Shown in pieces: positions 22,137-30,335 of a stretch of 32,624 bases of DNA; position 1 is the first letter of the stretch, and each line of letters begins with the position of its first letter. The stretch covers positions 1 to 32,624 of the forward strand of contig JAHDDK010000045.1 of NCBI GenBank assembly GCA_020629375.1, given 5' to 3'. Made by a program: the position numbers and the translations under genes. The notes beneath the pieces are model-generated. The model made no database searches and was not told the origin of the DNA. It saw only the letters and a program-made list of their open reading frames with translations. The DNA is from Acidimicrobiales bacterium. GTDB lineage: Bacteria > Actinomycetota > Acidimicrobiia > Acidimicrobiales > SHLQ01.

Positions 22137-23260
22137 CGCATCATCTCCGTCTCGACAGTGTGCAGCTCGACGAGCAACTCGTCGACAACGCCACGGCCGT
22201 CCGCAACCAGCTGGCGGCTTGCCGTGCGAATACCGTCAACATGGGCCCAGAAGTCGGGAGCACCATGGTCGGTTTCGGCGTTGAGGGCGTAGCGGGCGAG
22301 GAGATTCTCAATCACGATCCGGGACCACTCGTCGCCGCCGTGGCGAGCGGTGATGAGGGTGCGGCATCTCGCCATGTTTCGTTGGACGTCGTATCGGGCG
22401 GACCGAGCGCGCCGAGACTTGTGCCGGAGATCGGTTCCGTGGGTGAGGAGAATCGAGGGGTCGACGATGTTGCGCCGTCCGGACCGTCGTGAGCGAATGC
22501 AGAAATCGACATCTTCGTATCCGTACGGGCTGAACAGGTCGTCGAGCATGCCGATCTCGTCGAGAAGCGATCGATCGAAGACCTGGCAGCAACCGGCGAC
22601 GTTCGACACATCGATCGCGGCCAGGTCTCCTTCGACAATTCGGCGAACGAGTTCGGCGTCATCCTGGAGATTCGCTGGCCAGTCGGAGAGATCGGAGTCC
22701 GCATCGTGTCGTTGAGCGAGTCGCCGACGGACGGCGCGGTCGAGAACGTATGTCTGGAACCAATCGGGATGTCCGCCGAGATGAAACCACTCTGTCGGGG
22801 CGATTCGCATGAGCGCGCCGTGGAGCCGATGCATCGACAACGGCTCACCGAAGTTGTCGGTCTCGGGCACGGCTCGCACGGCAGGTCGGTGATTGAGGAT
22901 CGCTGGTCCGAGAACACCGATACGGTCGCTTGTCCGATACGCATGAACGAGGGCCGCGATCATTCCATCGGGCACCCGAACGTCGTTGTCGAGAATGACG
23001 AAGTACTCCGATCCACGTCCGAGCGCTTCGTCAAGGAGTCGATTCCGTCCACCGGCCACGCCAAGGTTCTCGGACGATTCGACAAGGCTCACGTGCGGGC
23101 GCTTGTCGAGGCCCCGCAAGGCGGGGGGCGTCGGTGCTCCATTGACCAGAACGATGGCCTCAACATCTCGATGGAGTTCGCGGGCCAGCGAGTCGAGGGT
23201 CTTGAGGGTCACGCCGTACTCGTGCGGTTGCGTGAGAATGAGCACGGAGACGGCGGACAT
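22133..23260 (-). CDS. GT2 family glycosyltransferase (rhamnosyl/galactofuranosyl-transferase-like)
   Basis: A 375-aa GT-A protein: SVLILTQPHEYGVTLKTLDS at the N-terminus, SSENLGVAGGRNRLL (62-76), VILDNDVRVPDG (88-99) with DND as the DxD motif, and FSPYGYEDVDFCIR (243-256) with the catalytic-side ED. The NLGVAGGRN and GYEDVDF signatures are those of the GT2 branch that makes rhamnan, galactan and related cell-surface chains. The start ATG 23260 follows GAGG by 4 bases. A 90-base gap (23261-23350) separates it from the upstream sulfotransferase; it is the longest in the minus-strand run from 27453 and may hold an internal promoter (TAGGGA at 23279-23284, weak). Sugar donor unknown. Confidence 0.9.
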   Translation of the reverse strand: MSAVSVLILTQPHEYGVTLKTLDSLARELHRDVEAIVLVNGAPTPPALRGLDKRPHVSLVESSENLGVAGGRNRLLDEALGRGSEYFVILDNDVRVPDGMIAALVHAYRTSDRIGVLGPAILNHRPAVRAVPETDNFGEPLSMHRLHGALMRIAPTEWFHLGGHPDWFQTYVLDRAVRRRLAQRHDADSDLSDWPANLQDDAELVRRIVEGDLAAIDVSNVAGCCQVFDRSLLDEIGMLDDLFSPYGYEDVDFCIRSRRSGRRNIVDPSILLTHGTDLRHKSRRARSARYDVQRNMARCRTLITARHGGDEWSRIVIENLLARYALNAETDHGAPDFWAHVDGIRTASRQLVADGRGVVDELLVELHTVETEMMR

Positions 23261-23350
23261 CGGACCTCATGTCGCGGCTCCCTATCTCGCAGAGACGTTC
23301 TCGGCGAGTGCGACCGTTGCGAAGTCTATGGCCACGACAGGACCGCACGC

Positions 23351-24190
23351 TCACACTCGGGTGACGCGCTCCCAGATCTCTTCGGCGCGCCCGTGATCGA
23401 CGTCGAGCTGCGCCATGCAGTCCTCGACGAGTGCTTCGGCGGGATGGGGTTCGGCGAACGAACTTCCGGAGCGTGTCGCGAGCACGTCGGCGACGTCGGC
23501 TGGCGACGGCGGTGTGACCTGAAGATGTGTGAACAGCGAGGCGAGCTGTGGTGTGTTGGAGGCGACCGCGTCAAACGGGAGAACGATCCTCCGTTCGGCC
23601 GACCGGCTGCAGAATCGGACGAGGTCGCCGTTGCGTCGGACCCAGACTCGTGCCCGACGGCTGAGATCGTCGAGCACGCGTTCTCGTCCTCCCGGACCCT
23701 CCCAATCGAAGTTTGGTCGCCCGAACGCAAAGAAGTCCGACCGAATCGTCGAGCGCAGGTCACGGACGAGGACAACAAGATCGGCTTCGGGAAAGAGCTC
23801 AAGAAGGTGCCGAAGATCATTCGAGTCGTAGCGGATCTCCTTGAATCCCCAACGGACGCCCTCGGGGCTGTGTGTGCCGAACAGGCGCGTGATGGTGTCA
23901 GCGATCTCGAGACGAAGGGTGTTTCCGTCGAACGGGGACACCCACGGCCGAAAGGGAGGGGCATCCTCAGCGGCGCCTCCAGGTTGGTCGTCCATCGGCG
24001 CCAGGACGAGCTCGCGAGCGGCGTATCCGGCGTCGAGATTGCGCCGGTGGTCAGGCACGACGGCTCCGAGTCGATACGCCTCCACAAGCGACCGGACCAG
24101 CCCGCCGTGTTCTCCCCAGATCTGGAGATCGGGGCTCGTGTTGAGAACGCGCTGAAGAAGCGTCGACCCGGACCGGCCGACGCTGATCAC
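23351..24190 (-). CDS. Sulfotransferase-family protein
   Basis: A 279-aa PAPS-dependent sulfotransferase-like protein. The phosphosulfate loop [14 protein letters not shown] (3-16) is at the extreme N-terminus, [15 protein letters not shown] (112-126) is the family's conserved central strand, and [16 protein letters not shown] (138-153) is the 3'-phosphate site with Arg143 and Ser147. The conventional start GTG 24190 leaves almost no sequence before the P-loop. Reading upstream in frame gives [15 protein letters not shown], the more usual first strand, so translation may begin at a rare codon (for example ATT) overlapping the purH end. It follows purH by 13 bases or less. Third sulfotransferase of the window; acceptor unknown. 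Confidence 0.82.
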   Translation of the reverse strand: MISVGRSGSTLLQRVLNTSPDLQIWGEHGGLVRSLVEAYRLGAVVPDHRRNLDAGYAARELVLAPMDDQPGGAAEDAPPFRPWVSPFDGNTLRLEIADTITRLFGTHSPEGVRWGFKEIRYDSNDLRHLLELFPEADLVVLVRDLRSTIRSDFFAFGRPNFDWEGPGGRERVLDDLSRRARVWVRRNGDLVRFCSRSAERRIVLPFDAVASNTPQLASLFTHLQVTPPSPADVADVLATRSGSSFAEPHPAEALVEDCMAQLDVDHGRAEEIWERVTRV

Positions 24191-24203
24191 GAAGACGGGG
24201 CGA

Positions 24204-25727
24204 TCAATGGCGGAAATGGCGCGCTCCGGTGAAGACCATGGCCAGACCGGCTTCGTTGGCCGCCGCGATCACGTCGTCGTCGCGTATGGACCCGCCTGGC
24301 TGAACAACCGCCGTACAACCGGCTTCGATTGCGGTGTCGAGACCGTCCCTGAACGGGAAGAAGGCGTCCGAAGCGCAGGCACCGCCGACCGCTCGGCCGT
24401 CGGCCTTCTGCGCGGCGATCATCCCCGCGTCTCGCCGGTTCTGTTGGCCAGCTCCGATCCCCACTGCCTGGCGATCTTTCGCCAGCACGATCGTGTTCGA
24501 CGTGACGCTCGCTGCCACTTGCCACGCGAAGGCGAGGTCGGCGAACTCGGCGTCAGATGGCCGACGTTCGGTGACGACCTGCCACGTGTCGGGCGGGGAG
24601 ACGAACTCGTCGGGCGTCTGGAGCAGGAAGCCCCCGTCGATGGTCCGGATGTCGAAGCGCGGGTGGTTCGGTTGGTCTGCTTCGAGGACTCGGATGTTCG
24701 GTTTCGAGGCGAACACCTCGAGTGCGTCCGGCGTGTAACCAGGCGCAACGACCACTTCGGTGAAGATCTCGACGATGGCCGACGCCACCTCCGCGTCGAC
24801 CGGACTGGTCAGCCCGATGATCCCGCCGAACGCCGAAACGGGATCGCCCTCGTGCGCCCGACGGTACGCATCGAGTGGACTGGCCGCGACCGCAACGCCG
24901 CACGGGTTCGCGTGTTTGATCACCGTGGCGACGGGATCGTCGGCGTCGATCGTCCATGCGAGCCGCCATGCTGCTTCGGCGTCGTACAGGTTGAGGAAAC
25001 TGAGCCCTTTGCCCTGGTGTTGTGTGGCGGTGTCCCACCAGCCAGCTTCACCTTGTGTGCGGTACCGAGCGCCGACTTGATGCGGGTTCTCGCCATATCG
25101 CAGATCCTGCACGCGCTCGGCAGCCACATGCAGCGAGGTGGGCAGCGGGTCCGAATCCGCAGACTCGTCGGCGATCGTCGCGTCGAGCCAGTTCACGATC
25201 GCAGCATCGTAGGCAGCGGTGTGCGCGAAGGCCTTCCGGGCGAGCCGCTGCCTCGTCTCTCGGGAGAGACCGCTACCGGACGCCTCGGCTCCGACCGTGG
25301 CGTAGTCGGCAGGGTCGACGACGACACCAACGTGTTCGTGATTCTTGGCGGCTGCCCGGACCATCGTTGGGCCACCGATGTCGATGAGCTCGATTCCCGG
25401 GTCGCTCTCGAATGGATACAGATTGACGACGACCAGGTCGATCGGCGTGATGCCATGTGTGTCGAGGTCGGCTTGATGCGCGGGATCGGATCGATCCGCG
25501 AGGATGCCGCCATGGATCGTTGGATGAAGCGTGACGACTCGATGGCCGAGCATGATGGGCGAGCCGGTGTGATCGGCGACGTCGACGACGTCGATGCCCG
25601 CATCGGCGATCGTCCGAGCGGTGCCGCCGCTCGACAGCAGCGTCCATCCGCCATCGGCGAGCTCCGCGGCCAACTCGACGATGCCGGTTTTGTCGAACAC
25701 GGACAGAAGCGCCCATTTGGTGGTCAT
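24204..25727 (-). CDS. purH: Bifunctional AICAR formyltransferase / IMP cyclohydrolase
   Basis: A 507-aa protein that performs the last two steps of IMP synthesis: formylation of AICAR with 10-formyl-tetrahydrofolate and ring closure to IMP. The N-terminal IMP cyclohydrolase domain (about 1-190) has [41 protein letters not shown] and VVNLYPFE. The C-terminal transformylase domain has [26 protein letters not shown] and [12 protein letters not shown], ending in [15 protein letters not shown]. Length and motifs are normal. The start ATG 25727 shares ATGA with the purN stop and has GGAG 5 bases upstream. The longer in-frame reading from 26201 lies within purN and is rejected. Confidence 0.98.
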   Translation of the reverse strand: MTTKWALLSVFDKTGIVELAAELADGGWTLLSSGGTARTIADAGIDVVDVADHTGSPIMLGHRVVTLHPTIHGGILADRSDPAHQADLDTHGITPIDLVVVNLYPFESDPGIELIDIGGPTMVRAAAKNHEHVGVVVDPADYATVGAEASGSGLSRETRQRLARKAFAHTAAYDAAIVNWLDATIADESADSDPLPTSLHVAAERVQDLRYGENPHQVGARYRTQGEAGWWDTATQHQGKGLSFLNLYDAEAAWRLAWTIDADDPVATVIKHANPCGVAVAASPLDAYRRAHEGDPVSAFGGIIGLTSPVDAEVASAIVEIFTEVVVAPGYTPDALEVFASKPNIRVLEADQPNHPRFDIRTIDGGFLLQTPDEFVSPPDTWQVVTERRPSDAEFADLAFAWQVAASVTSNTIVLAKDRQAVGIGAGQQNRRDAGMIAAQKADGRAVGGACASDAFFPFRDGLDTAIEAGCTAVVQPGGSIRDDDVIAAANEAGLAMVFTGARHFRH

Positions 25728-26296
25728 GTGGTCTCCAGTACCCGGCCGCGATCGAGGATCGTTCGGAGGGTGTCGACGTACAGCGTTCGTTCGGCCGTCT
25801 TGATCCGTTCGTGCAACGAAGACTCGTCGTCCTCCCGGCGCACGACGACCGCCGCTTGCGCAAGGATCGGCCCGTTGTCGACGACCGGTGTCGCAACGTG
25901 AACGGTGCATCCCGTGACCTTCACGCCGTAGTCGAGCGCGTCGCGCACGGCGTGCCATCCCGGAAAGCTCGGGAGCAGCGCAGGGTGGGTGTTGATGACC
26001 CGTTCGGGCATGGCGTCGAAGATGGGTTCGCCGAGGATGGTCCCGAATCCGGCCATCGCAACGAGATCGATGTGGGCGTCGGCGAGCACTTCGAGGACTC
26101 GCAGGGTGTAGGCGCGGCGATCGAACGCGGGCGACCAGTCGTGCCGCTCGACGAGCGCCGCAGGGACATCGGACGTTCTCGCGATGTCGAGTGCTCGACA
26201 CGGCCGGTCAGCGATGACGCACGCGATCGGAAGGTCCTCGGCGATCATCGCTTCGAGAAGCGTTCCCGATCCGCTGGCGAGTACCCCGAGACGCAC
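25724..26296 (-). CDS. purN: Phosphoribosylglycinamide formyltransferase
   Basis: A 190-aa folate-dependent GAR transformylase, the third step of purine synthesis. Key features are the N-terminal GVLASGSGTLLEAM strand-loop, VAMAGFGTIL, and VINTHPALLPSFPG with the catalytic Asn and His, followed by GCTVHVATPVVDNGPILAQ with the catalytic Asp. Length is normal. The start is GTG 26296, 11 bases after the stop of the amidase. TAGCGT (26305-26310) lies 8 bases before it and overlaps that stop, so purN-purH may have their own leaderless promoter. Translationally coupled to purH. Confidence 0.97.
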   Translation of the reverse strand: MRLGVLASGSGTLLEAMIAEDLPIACVIADRPCRALDIARTSDVPAALVERHDWSPAFDRRAYTLRVLEVLADAHIDLVAMAGFGTILGEPIFDAMPERVINTHPALLPSFPGWHAVRDALDYGVKVTGCTVHVATPVVDNGPILAQAAVVVRREDDESSLHERIKTAERTLYVDTLRTILDRGRVLETT

Positions 26297-26304
26297 GAAG
26301 CTGG

Positions 26305-26310
26305 ACGCTA
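26305..26310 (-). promoter_or_regulatory. Putative -10 element for purN-purH
   Basis: The minus strand reads TAGCGT, 8 bases before GTG 26296; its TAG is also the stop codon of the amidase. The same hexamer precedes the gene at 27544. Confidence 0.35.
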
Positions 26311-27453
26311 ATCGGTCTCCGATGGCGCACCAACGCCGAGCAGGGGCGAGCCCGGCAATGAGGTGTCGATCCCGAGGTCCGGGTCAACGCAGCCGGTCAG
26401 GCCACCACCTCCACCGGACGAGCGAAGTCCGAAGCTCGGCTCGGTGAATCCCGACCCCGGATCGTCTGTGCTGAACCACCGAACGACGGCATCCGTGATC
26501 GATTGTGCTTCTGCGACACGAAACCGTCGCGTGCGGAGGAGCTCGACCTCGGCCGGGTTCCCCATGAACGCCATCTCGGCCAGCACGGCTGGCATCGTCG
26601 GGGTCCGCACCATTCCGTAGAAGTCCTCACCGGTGGCCGCGTTCGGTCGCCGAGTCGCCCCGGCGTCGACACCGGCAAACCAGACGTCGTTGTCGAAGGC
26701 GCCGAGGTGTTCGATCGCCTCCTCGTGCAGCAAACCAGCGAATCGCTTCGATTCGGGACTGTCGGTCTGGTAGTAGATCTCGGTGCCCGGGGTGTCCTGC
26801 ACCGGGATGTTGGTCTCGGTTCCCTGATGATGAATCGACACGAGGAGTGCGGCATCGAGCGCTTCGGCGAGCTCGACGCGTGTGCGCAGCGGAACTCGGT
26901 GATCGCCGTATCTCGTCAAAATCACCTCGAAACCGAGATGTTCGAGTTGCACTTCGGCAATCTTCGCGACCGCGTAGTTGAGTTCGGCCTCGGAGAGTCC
27001 GTCGCTTGTGACGGCGCCGGGCTCGAGCCCGCCATGGCCGGGATCGAGGACGACGTGAACCGACCCCAGTTGCTCGACCGCTCCATCAGGTTCGTCGACG
27101 ACGAGTTCGTTCTGGCACGGCGTCGCGACGAGCGGCCGGTCGGCGGCCCGGCGCACCGGAAGGACGACCCCCGACGCCGTGACCAGTGCGTACACGGGCC
27201 GGGCCGAGAGCGGCGGAACGATGGTGGTCGAGGTCGTCGTGCTTGACGTCGTGGTGGTTGTCGTCGGCTCGGTCGATGCGGGTGACGTTGCCGGCGCCAG
27301 CTCCACTTCGGGATCGCCGACGGCGCGCGCGGATACGTCCTGTGAGGCCTGGTCGGCTGCGCGTTCGTCCGGCTCGCCCGAACCACAGGCAACGAGAAAG
27401 ACGAGTGCCAACACGGTTGCGGAGAGCACAGCTGGCACGATGCGGGAGCGCAC
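26308..27453 (-). CDS. Lipoprotein N-acetylmuramoyl-L-alanine amidase (Amidase_3)
   Basis: A 381-aa exported protein. The N-terminal signal (1-22) ends in a lipobox, LVACGS, with Cys23 as the lipidated residue, so it should be anchored to the outer face of the membrane. A disordered Thr/Ser/Pro linker follows (about 55-80, nearly all Thr at 64-77). The amidase domain (about 130-330) has VVLDPGHGG with zinc ligand His140, SEAELNY with Glu155, LLVSIHHQG with the His208/209 ligand, and PAVLAEMAFMGN with catalytic Glu293. It cleaves the bond between muramic acid and L-Ala in peptidoglycan. The start is GTG 27453, with GGAG just upstream. Divergent from the gene at 27544; upstream of purN in the same direction. 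The Gly-rich C-terminal tail has no known role. Confidence 0.93.
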   Translation of the reverse strand: MRSRIVPAVLSATVLALVFLVACGSGEPDERAADQASQDVSARAVGDPEVELAPATSPASTEPTTTTTTSSTTTSTTIVPPLSARPVYALVTASGVVLPVRRAADRPLVATPCQNELVVDEPDGAVEQLGSVHVVLDPGHGGLEPGAVTSDGLSEAELNYAVAKIAEVQLEHLGFEVILTRYGDHRVPLRTRVELAEALDAALLVSIHHQGTETNIPVQDTPGTEIYYQTDSPESKRFAGLLHEEAIEHLGAFDNDVWFAGVDAGATRRPNAATGEDFYGMVRTPTMPAVLAEMAFMGNPAEVELLRTRRFRVAEAQSITDAVVRWFSTDDPGSGFTEPSFGLRSSGGGGGLTGCVDPDLGIDTSLPGSPLLGVGAPSETD

Positions 27454-27508
27454 GTCTCCAGCGTTTCACAGGTCGACCAGCGAAGGTACGCACCTGATCA
27501 GAAACCCC

Positions 27509-27537
27509 TTTACATTATGGTTATCTTGAGGTAGCGT
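27509..27537 (+). promoter_or_regulatory. Putative promoter of the small membrane protein / M48 operon
   Basis: TTTACA (27509-27514), a 17-base spacer and TAGCGT (27532-27537) lie so that transcription would begin at or next to ATG 27544, 6 bases beyond the -10. It is the best promoter in the window because both boxes and the spacing are right. The region (27503-27530) is also unusually A/T-rich for this DNA. Confidence 0.6.
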
Positions 27538-27543
27538 AACCGC

Positions 27544-27738
27544 ATGTCCACCATCATGAAACGCCCTGGCGTATCCCTGCTCCTCACAGGTCTCGTCCTG
27601 TTCTTCATCATTCGGCCGATCGTCGACGGCATCTGGGTCATCGGTGGCCTGCTCGGCGCCTTCAGCTTCATCGTGGGCCTCCTCGGCATAGTCGGTGGCG
27701 GTTATCTCCTCTTCCGCTCGCTCGGGAAGTCCTCATGA
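27544..27738 (+). CDS. Small two-helix membrane protein (64 aa)
   Basis: A 64-aa protein with two hydrophobic segments (about 10-25 and 29-57) and almost no soluble part. The second is Gly-rich (IGGLLGAFSFIVGLLGIVGGG) and could pack tightly against another helix. It has a good promoter immediately upstream and shares ATGA with the M48 peptidase gene, so it is very likely real. I recognise no family. As the peptidase lacks an N-terminal anchor, this protein may help place it at the membrane, which is inference from gene order only. Confidence 0.7.
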   Translation: MSTIMKRPGVSLLLTGLVLFFIIRPIVDGIWVIGGLLGAFSFIVGLLGIVGGGYLLFRSLGKSS

Positions 27739-28736
27739 CGTCGTCCGATCTCGTCCTCCACGAGACCGGACGCTCGATCCTCACCGACATCTCCCCACGC
27801 GCCTGGGAGCATCCAACGGACCGGGCGGCACTCGCGGCGCTCCAGCAGATCCCCGGGTTCGACACGTTGCTCCGCAAGGTCGTCGGCATGTTCGGCGAGA
27901 AGAACATCAACACGATCTACACCGCCGCCGCCGTCAAGGTGGGGCCACGGCAGTACCCCGACATTCACGACGCGCTGGTGCGGGTATGTGAGGTCCTCGA
28001 CACCGATGTCCCGCCGCTCTTCATCAGCCAGACACCGATGGTCAACGCTGGCGCTGTCGGGATGGACCACCCCTTCATCGTGCTCAACTCGAGCCTGATC
28101 GAGCTCGCCGACCCCGCCGAAGTCGAAGTCGTCCTCGGCCACGAAGTCGGACACATCATGAGCGAGCACGCGCTCTATCGGACGCTGCTGTTCCTCCTCC
28201 TCAACTTCTCGAGCGGCACGATGCCGATCGTCAGCCAAGCCGTCATCCCGATCACCTTGGCGCTCCTCGAATGGAGCCGGAAGGCCGAGATCAGCTGCGA
28301 CCGGGCGGGGCTGCTCGCGGTTCAAGACCAGGACGCGGCGATGAGCATGCACATGGTCCTCGCCGGAGGCGTGCGCGGTCAGCGAGACGCGATGGATCTC
28401 GACGCATTTGTCGAGCAGTCAAACGAGTACCGGGACGCCGGAGGTCTGTCGGCGTACTACCGCATGATGGCGACCCTCGGCCGATCGCACCCGTTCCCGG
28501 TGATCCGGGTCGCCGAGCTGCGCAACTGGGTCGACTCGGGCGACTACGACCGCATCCTCTCGGGCGACTACCGACGTGCGAGCGACCCCGTCACCGCGAA
28601 AGACGACGTGACGGCCGGCGCGAAACACTTCAGCGAACGCGCCGAGCAGGTCTTTACCGACACCGACAAGTACGTCAATGACGCGCTGACCAACTTCATG
28701 TCGTCAGCCAAACGCATCTTCGATGACGCGGTCTGA
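27735..28736 (+). CDS. M48-family zinc metallopeptidase
   Basis: A 333-aa gluzincin. The zinc-binding motif is HEVGH (136-140), preceded by the strand PFIVLNSSLIEL; the third ligand is probably Glu185 in KAEISCDRAG. Both patterns are standard for M48 (HtpX/Ste24-like) enzymes. A hydrophobic stretch (147-178) between the two sites may be membrane-associated. Unlike HtpX there are no N-terminal transmembrane helices. The C-terminal part (240-333) is polar and helical. M48 enzymes degrade misfolded membrane or surface proteins. Co-transcribed with the 64-aa membrane protein (ATGA overlap); the stop is 3 bases from the convergent AraC-type gene. Substrate unknown. Confidence 0.92.
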   Translation: MTSSDLVLHETGRSILTDISPRAWEHPTDRAALAALQQIPGFDTLLRKVVGMFGEKNINTIYTAAAVKVGPRQYPDIHDALVRVCEVLDTDVPPLFISQTPMVNAGAVGMDHPFIVLNSSLIELADPAEVEVVLGHEVGHIMSEHALYRTLLFLLLNFSSGTMPIVSQAVIPITLALLEWSRKAEISCDRAGLLAVQDQDAAMSMHMVLAGGVRGQRDAMDLDAFVEQSNEYRDAGGLSAYYRMMATLGRSHPFPVIRVAELRNWVDSGDYDRILSGDYRRASDPVTAKDDVTAGAKHFSERAEQVFTDTDKYVNDALTNFMSSAKRIFDDAV

Positions 28737-28739
28737 CCG

Positions 28740-29717
28740 TCAGCCGCGAGCGTGTCGGTCGAAGGCCGCTCGATACGAGGTCGGTGTCGTCCCGAGCGTC
28801 CGCTTGAAGTGCTGCCGCATGTTCGTCGACGTCCCAAAGCCCGAGTGCGTCGCGATGCGCTCGATGCTCGCCGACGTCGACTCGAGGAGGCGACGGGCAC
28901 GGGCCAGTCGTTGCTGAATCAGCCATTGCTGAGGCGTCGTCCCGGAGGCGTTTTTGAACCAGCGATGAAAGCTCGTCACCGACATCGACAACTCCGCCGC
29001 CATGACCGGTACCGGAATCGGTTCGTGTAAGTGCTCTTCGACGAAGTGCTGCAGACCTTCGAGCGACGGCGAGTCTTCGTTGAGCGGCATCGGAGGATCA
29101 ACGAACTGGCGCTGATCCCCAGGCCGGTGCGCAGGGAACACGAGCCGACGGGCGACGATGTTCACCGCGTCCTCTCCGTGGTCGATCCGTACGAGCTGCA
29201 GTGAGAGGTCGAGGGCGGCGGCCGATCCGGCGGCGGTCCAGAACGGGGCATCTTCGACATAGAGGACGTCGCGACGCAGCCGGACCCGTGGGTAGCGGTC
29301 GGCCAGCTCGTCGGCATAGCGCCAATGCGTCGTCGCTTCGCGTCCGTCGAGGAGGCCAGTCTCAGCGAGTAGCAACGATCCGCTGCAGAACGAGACGATT
29401 CGTGCGCCGGCGGCGTGTGCCGAACGCAGCGTGTCGAGGACCTCAGGCGCCGCTGGACTGCCCGGTGTCGGATGCCCCGGGACGATCACGGTGTTCATCT
29501 CCGCCAGTCGCTCCAAGGGGCTCGACGGAGTGAGCGTGAAGAACCCCTGGCGCATCCGAACCGGACCGGGCCCGCAGATCTCGAGTTCGTAGGGACGTCC
29601 AGGGAGCTCGGGCCGTTCGAGCCCGAAGACTTCGGTGGCGACCCCCATCTCGAAGGGATTCGTGTCCGCAACGACGAGCACACCGACCGTGTGCGGTTGC
29701 CACAAATCTTTCGACAT
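28740..29717 (-). CDS. GlxA-type transcriptional regulator (DJ-1/PfpI + AraC HTH)
   Basis: A 325-aa regulator. Residues 8-190 are a class I glutamine-amidotransferase-like (DJ-1/PfpI) sensing domain: VGVLVVADTNPFEMGVATEV, TVIVPGHP, and RIVSFCSGSLLLAETGLL with Cys111 at the nucleophile elbow, then ATTHW with His131. Residues 217-322 are an AraC/XylS double helix-turn-helix: MAAELSMSVTSFHRWFK (first) and IERIATHSGFGTSTNMRQHF (second), then GTTPTSYR. Such proteins usually activate nearby catabolic or defence genes in response to a small molecule, which is not known here. The start is ATG 29717 with TAGAAA 6 bases upstream. Divergent from the DinB-like gene, which could be its target. Confidence 0.93.
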   Translation of the reverse strand: MSKDLWQPHTVGVLVVADTNPFEMGVATEVFGLERPELPGRPYELEICGPGPVRMRQGFFTLTPSSPLERLAEMNTVIVPGHPTPGSPAAPEVLDTLRSAHAAGARIVSFCSGSLLLAETGLLDGREATTHWRYADELADRYPRVRLRRDVLYVEDAPFWTAAGSAAALDLSLQLVRIDHGEDAVNIVARRLVFPAHRPGDQRQFVDPPMPLNEDSPSLEGLQHFVEEHLHEPIPVPVMAAELSMSVTSFHRWFKNASGTTPQQWLIQQRLARARRLLESTSASIERIATHSGFGTSTNMRQHFKRTLGTTPTSYRAAFDRHARG

Positions 29718-29723
29718 AGGGTA

Positions 29724-29729
29724 TTTCTA
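29724..29729 (-). promoter_or_regulatory. Putative -10 element of the AraC-type gene
   Basis: The minus strand reads TAGAAA, 6 bases before ATG 29717. The 51-base gap also holds TAGGGT on the plus strand (29717-29722, possible -10 for the gene at 29769) and a short inverted repeat CTCGA/TCGAG (29733-29737, 29746-29750) that is too weak to call an operator. Confidence 0.35.
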
Positions 29730-29768
29730 CCACTCGATCCGGTCGTCGAGAACGGGTTGGCTGGCGTC

Positions 29769-30326
29769 ATGAGCGACGCAACCTCACCGGACCGGCCCCC
29801 GCCGCCACCTGCCCAAGCCGACGACAAGGACTGGACATGGGTGCTCGAGCAGCCGTGCCCGGAGTGCAAAGCCGAAGTCGGCGGACTCTCCGTCGACGAC
29901 GTCGCCGACAAGAATCGGGAGGTCGCGACGGCCTTCGCAAACCTCCTTCGCACCCGCCCTGACGTGGCCGACCGACCCGTCGCGGACGTATGGAGCCCAC
30001 TCGAATACGGCGCGCATGTTCTCGACGTGTTCCGGCTCTTTCTGACGCGGCTCGAGCTGATGCTGGCCGAAGACGACCCGATGTTCGCGAACTGGGACCC
30101 GAACGAGACCGCCGAGGCTGACCGCTACGACCTGATGGACCCCACGCAAGTTGCAGACGACCTCGAGGCTGCGGCAGCAGCGCTGGCGTCACGATTCGAG
30201 GGTCTGACCCCCAACCAGCTCGAACGCACCGGACGACGTTCGGACGGAGCAGTCTTCAGCGTCCTCTCCTTCGCCCGCTACGAGATTCACGACCCGATCC
30301 ACCACCTCTGGGACGTCACCCGCTGA
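29769..30326 (+). CDS. DinB/mycothiol-maleylpyruvate-isomerase-like protein
   Basis: A 185-aa soluble protein of the DinB-like four-helix-bundle superfamily. A Pro-rich start (RPPPPPAQ) leads to WTWVLEQPCPECK, a common opening of actinobacterial members. The metal-binding histidines would be the one in LEYGAHVLDVFRLFL and those in YEIHDPIHHLWDV at the C-terminus. The superfamily includes mycothiol-dependent isomerases and transferases and many uncharacterised metal enzymes. The CPEC pair (two Cys) near the N-terminus is notable and may be a second metal or redox site. The start is ATG 29769; an in-frame extension to 29415 would run through the divergent regulator gene. The stop is 9 bases from the convergent reductase. 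Confidence 0.75.
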   Translation: MSDATSPDRPPPPPAQADDKDWTWVLEQPCPECKAEVGGLSVDDVADKNREVATAFANLLRTRPDVADRPVADVWSPLEYGAHVLDVFRLFLTRLELMLAEDDPMFANWDPNETAEADRYDLMDPTQVADDLEAAAAALASRFEGLTPNQLERTGRRSDGAVFSVLSFARYEIHDPIHHLWDVTR

Positions 30327-30335
30327 CGCTTTGGC

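Noticed and set aside
22706..24232. 508-codon plus-strand frame opposite the GT2 and sulfotransferase genes
   Set aside because: Both minus-strand genes have clear family motifs, and the plus-strand frame crosses the gap between them without any. Treated as a shadow.
24207..25901. 564-codon plus-strand frame opposite purH
   Set aside because: purH is unmistakable on the minus strand; the antisense product is not plausible.
27220..27275. Trinucleotide-like repeat, possible microsatellite
   Set aside because: It encodes the Thr/Ser linker of the lipoprotein amidase; codons are mixed and it is not a uniform repeat tract.
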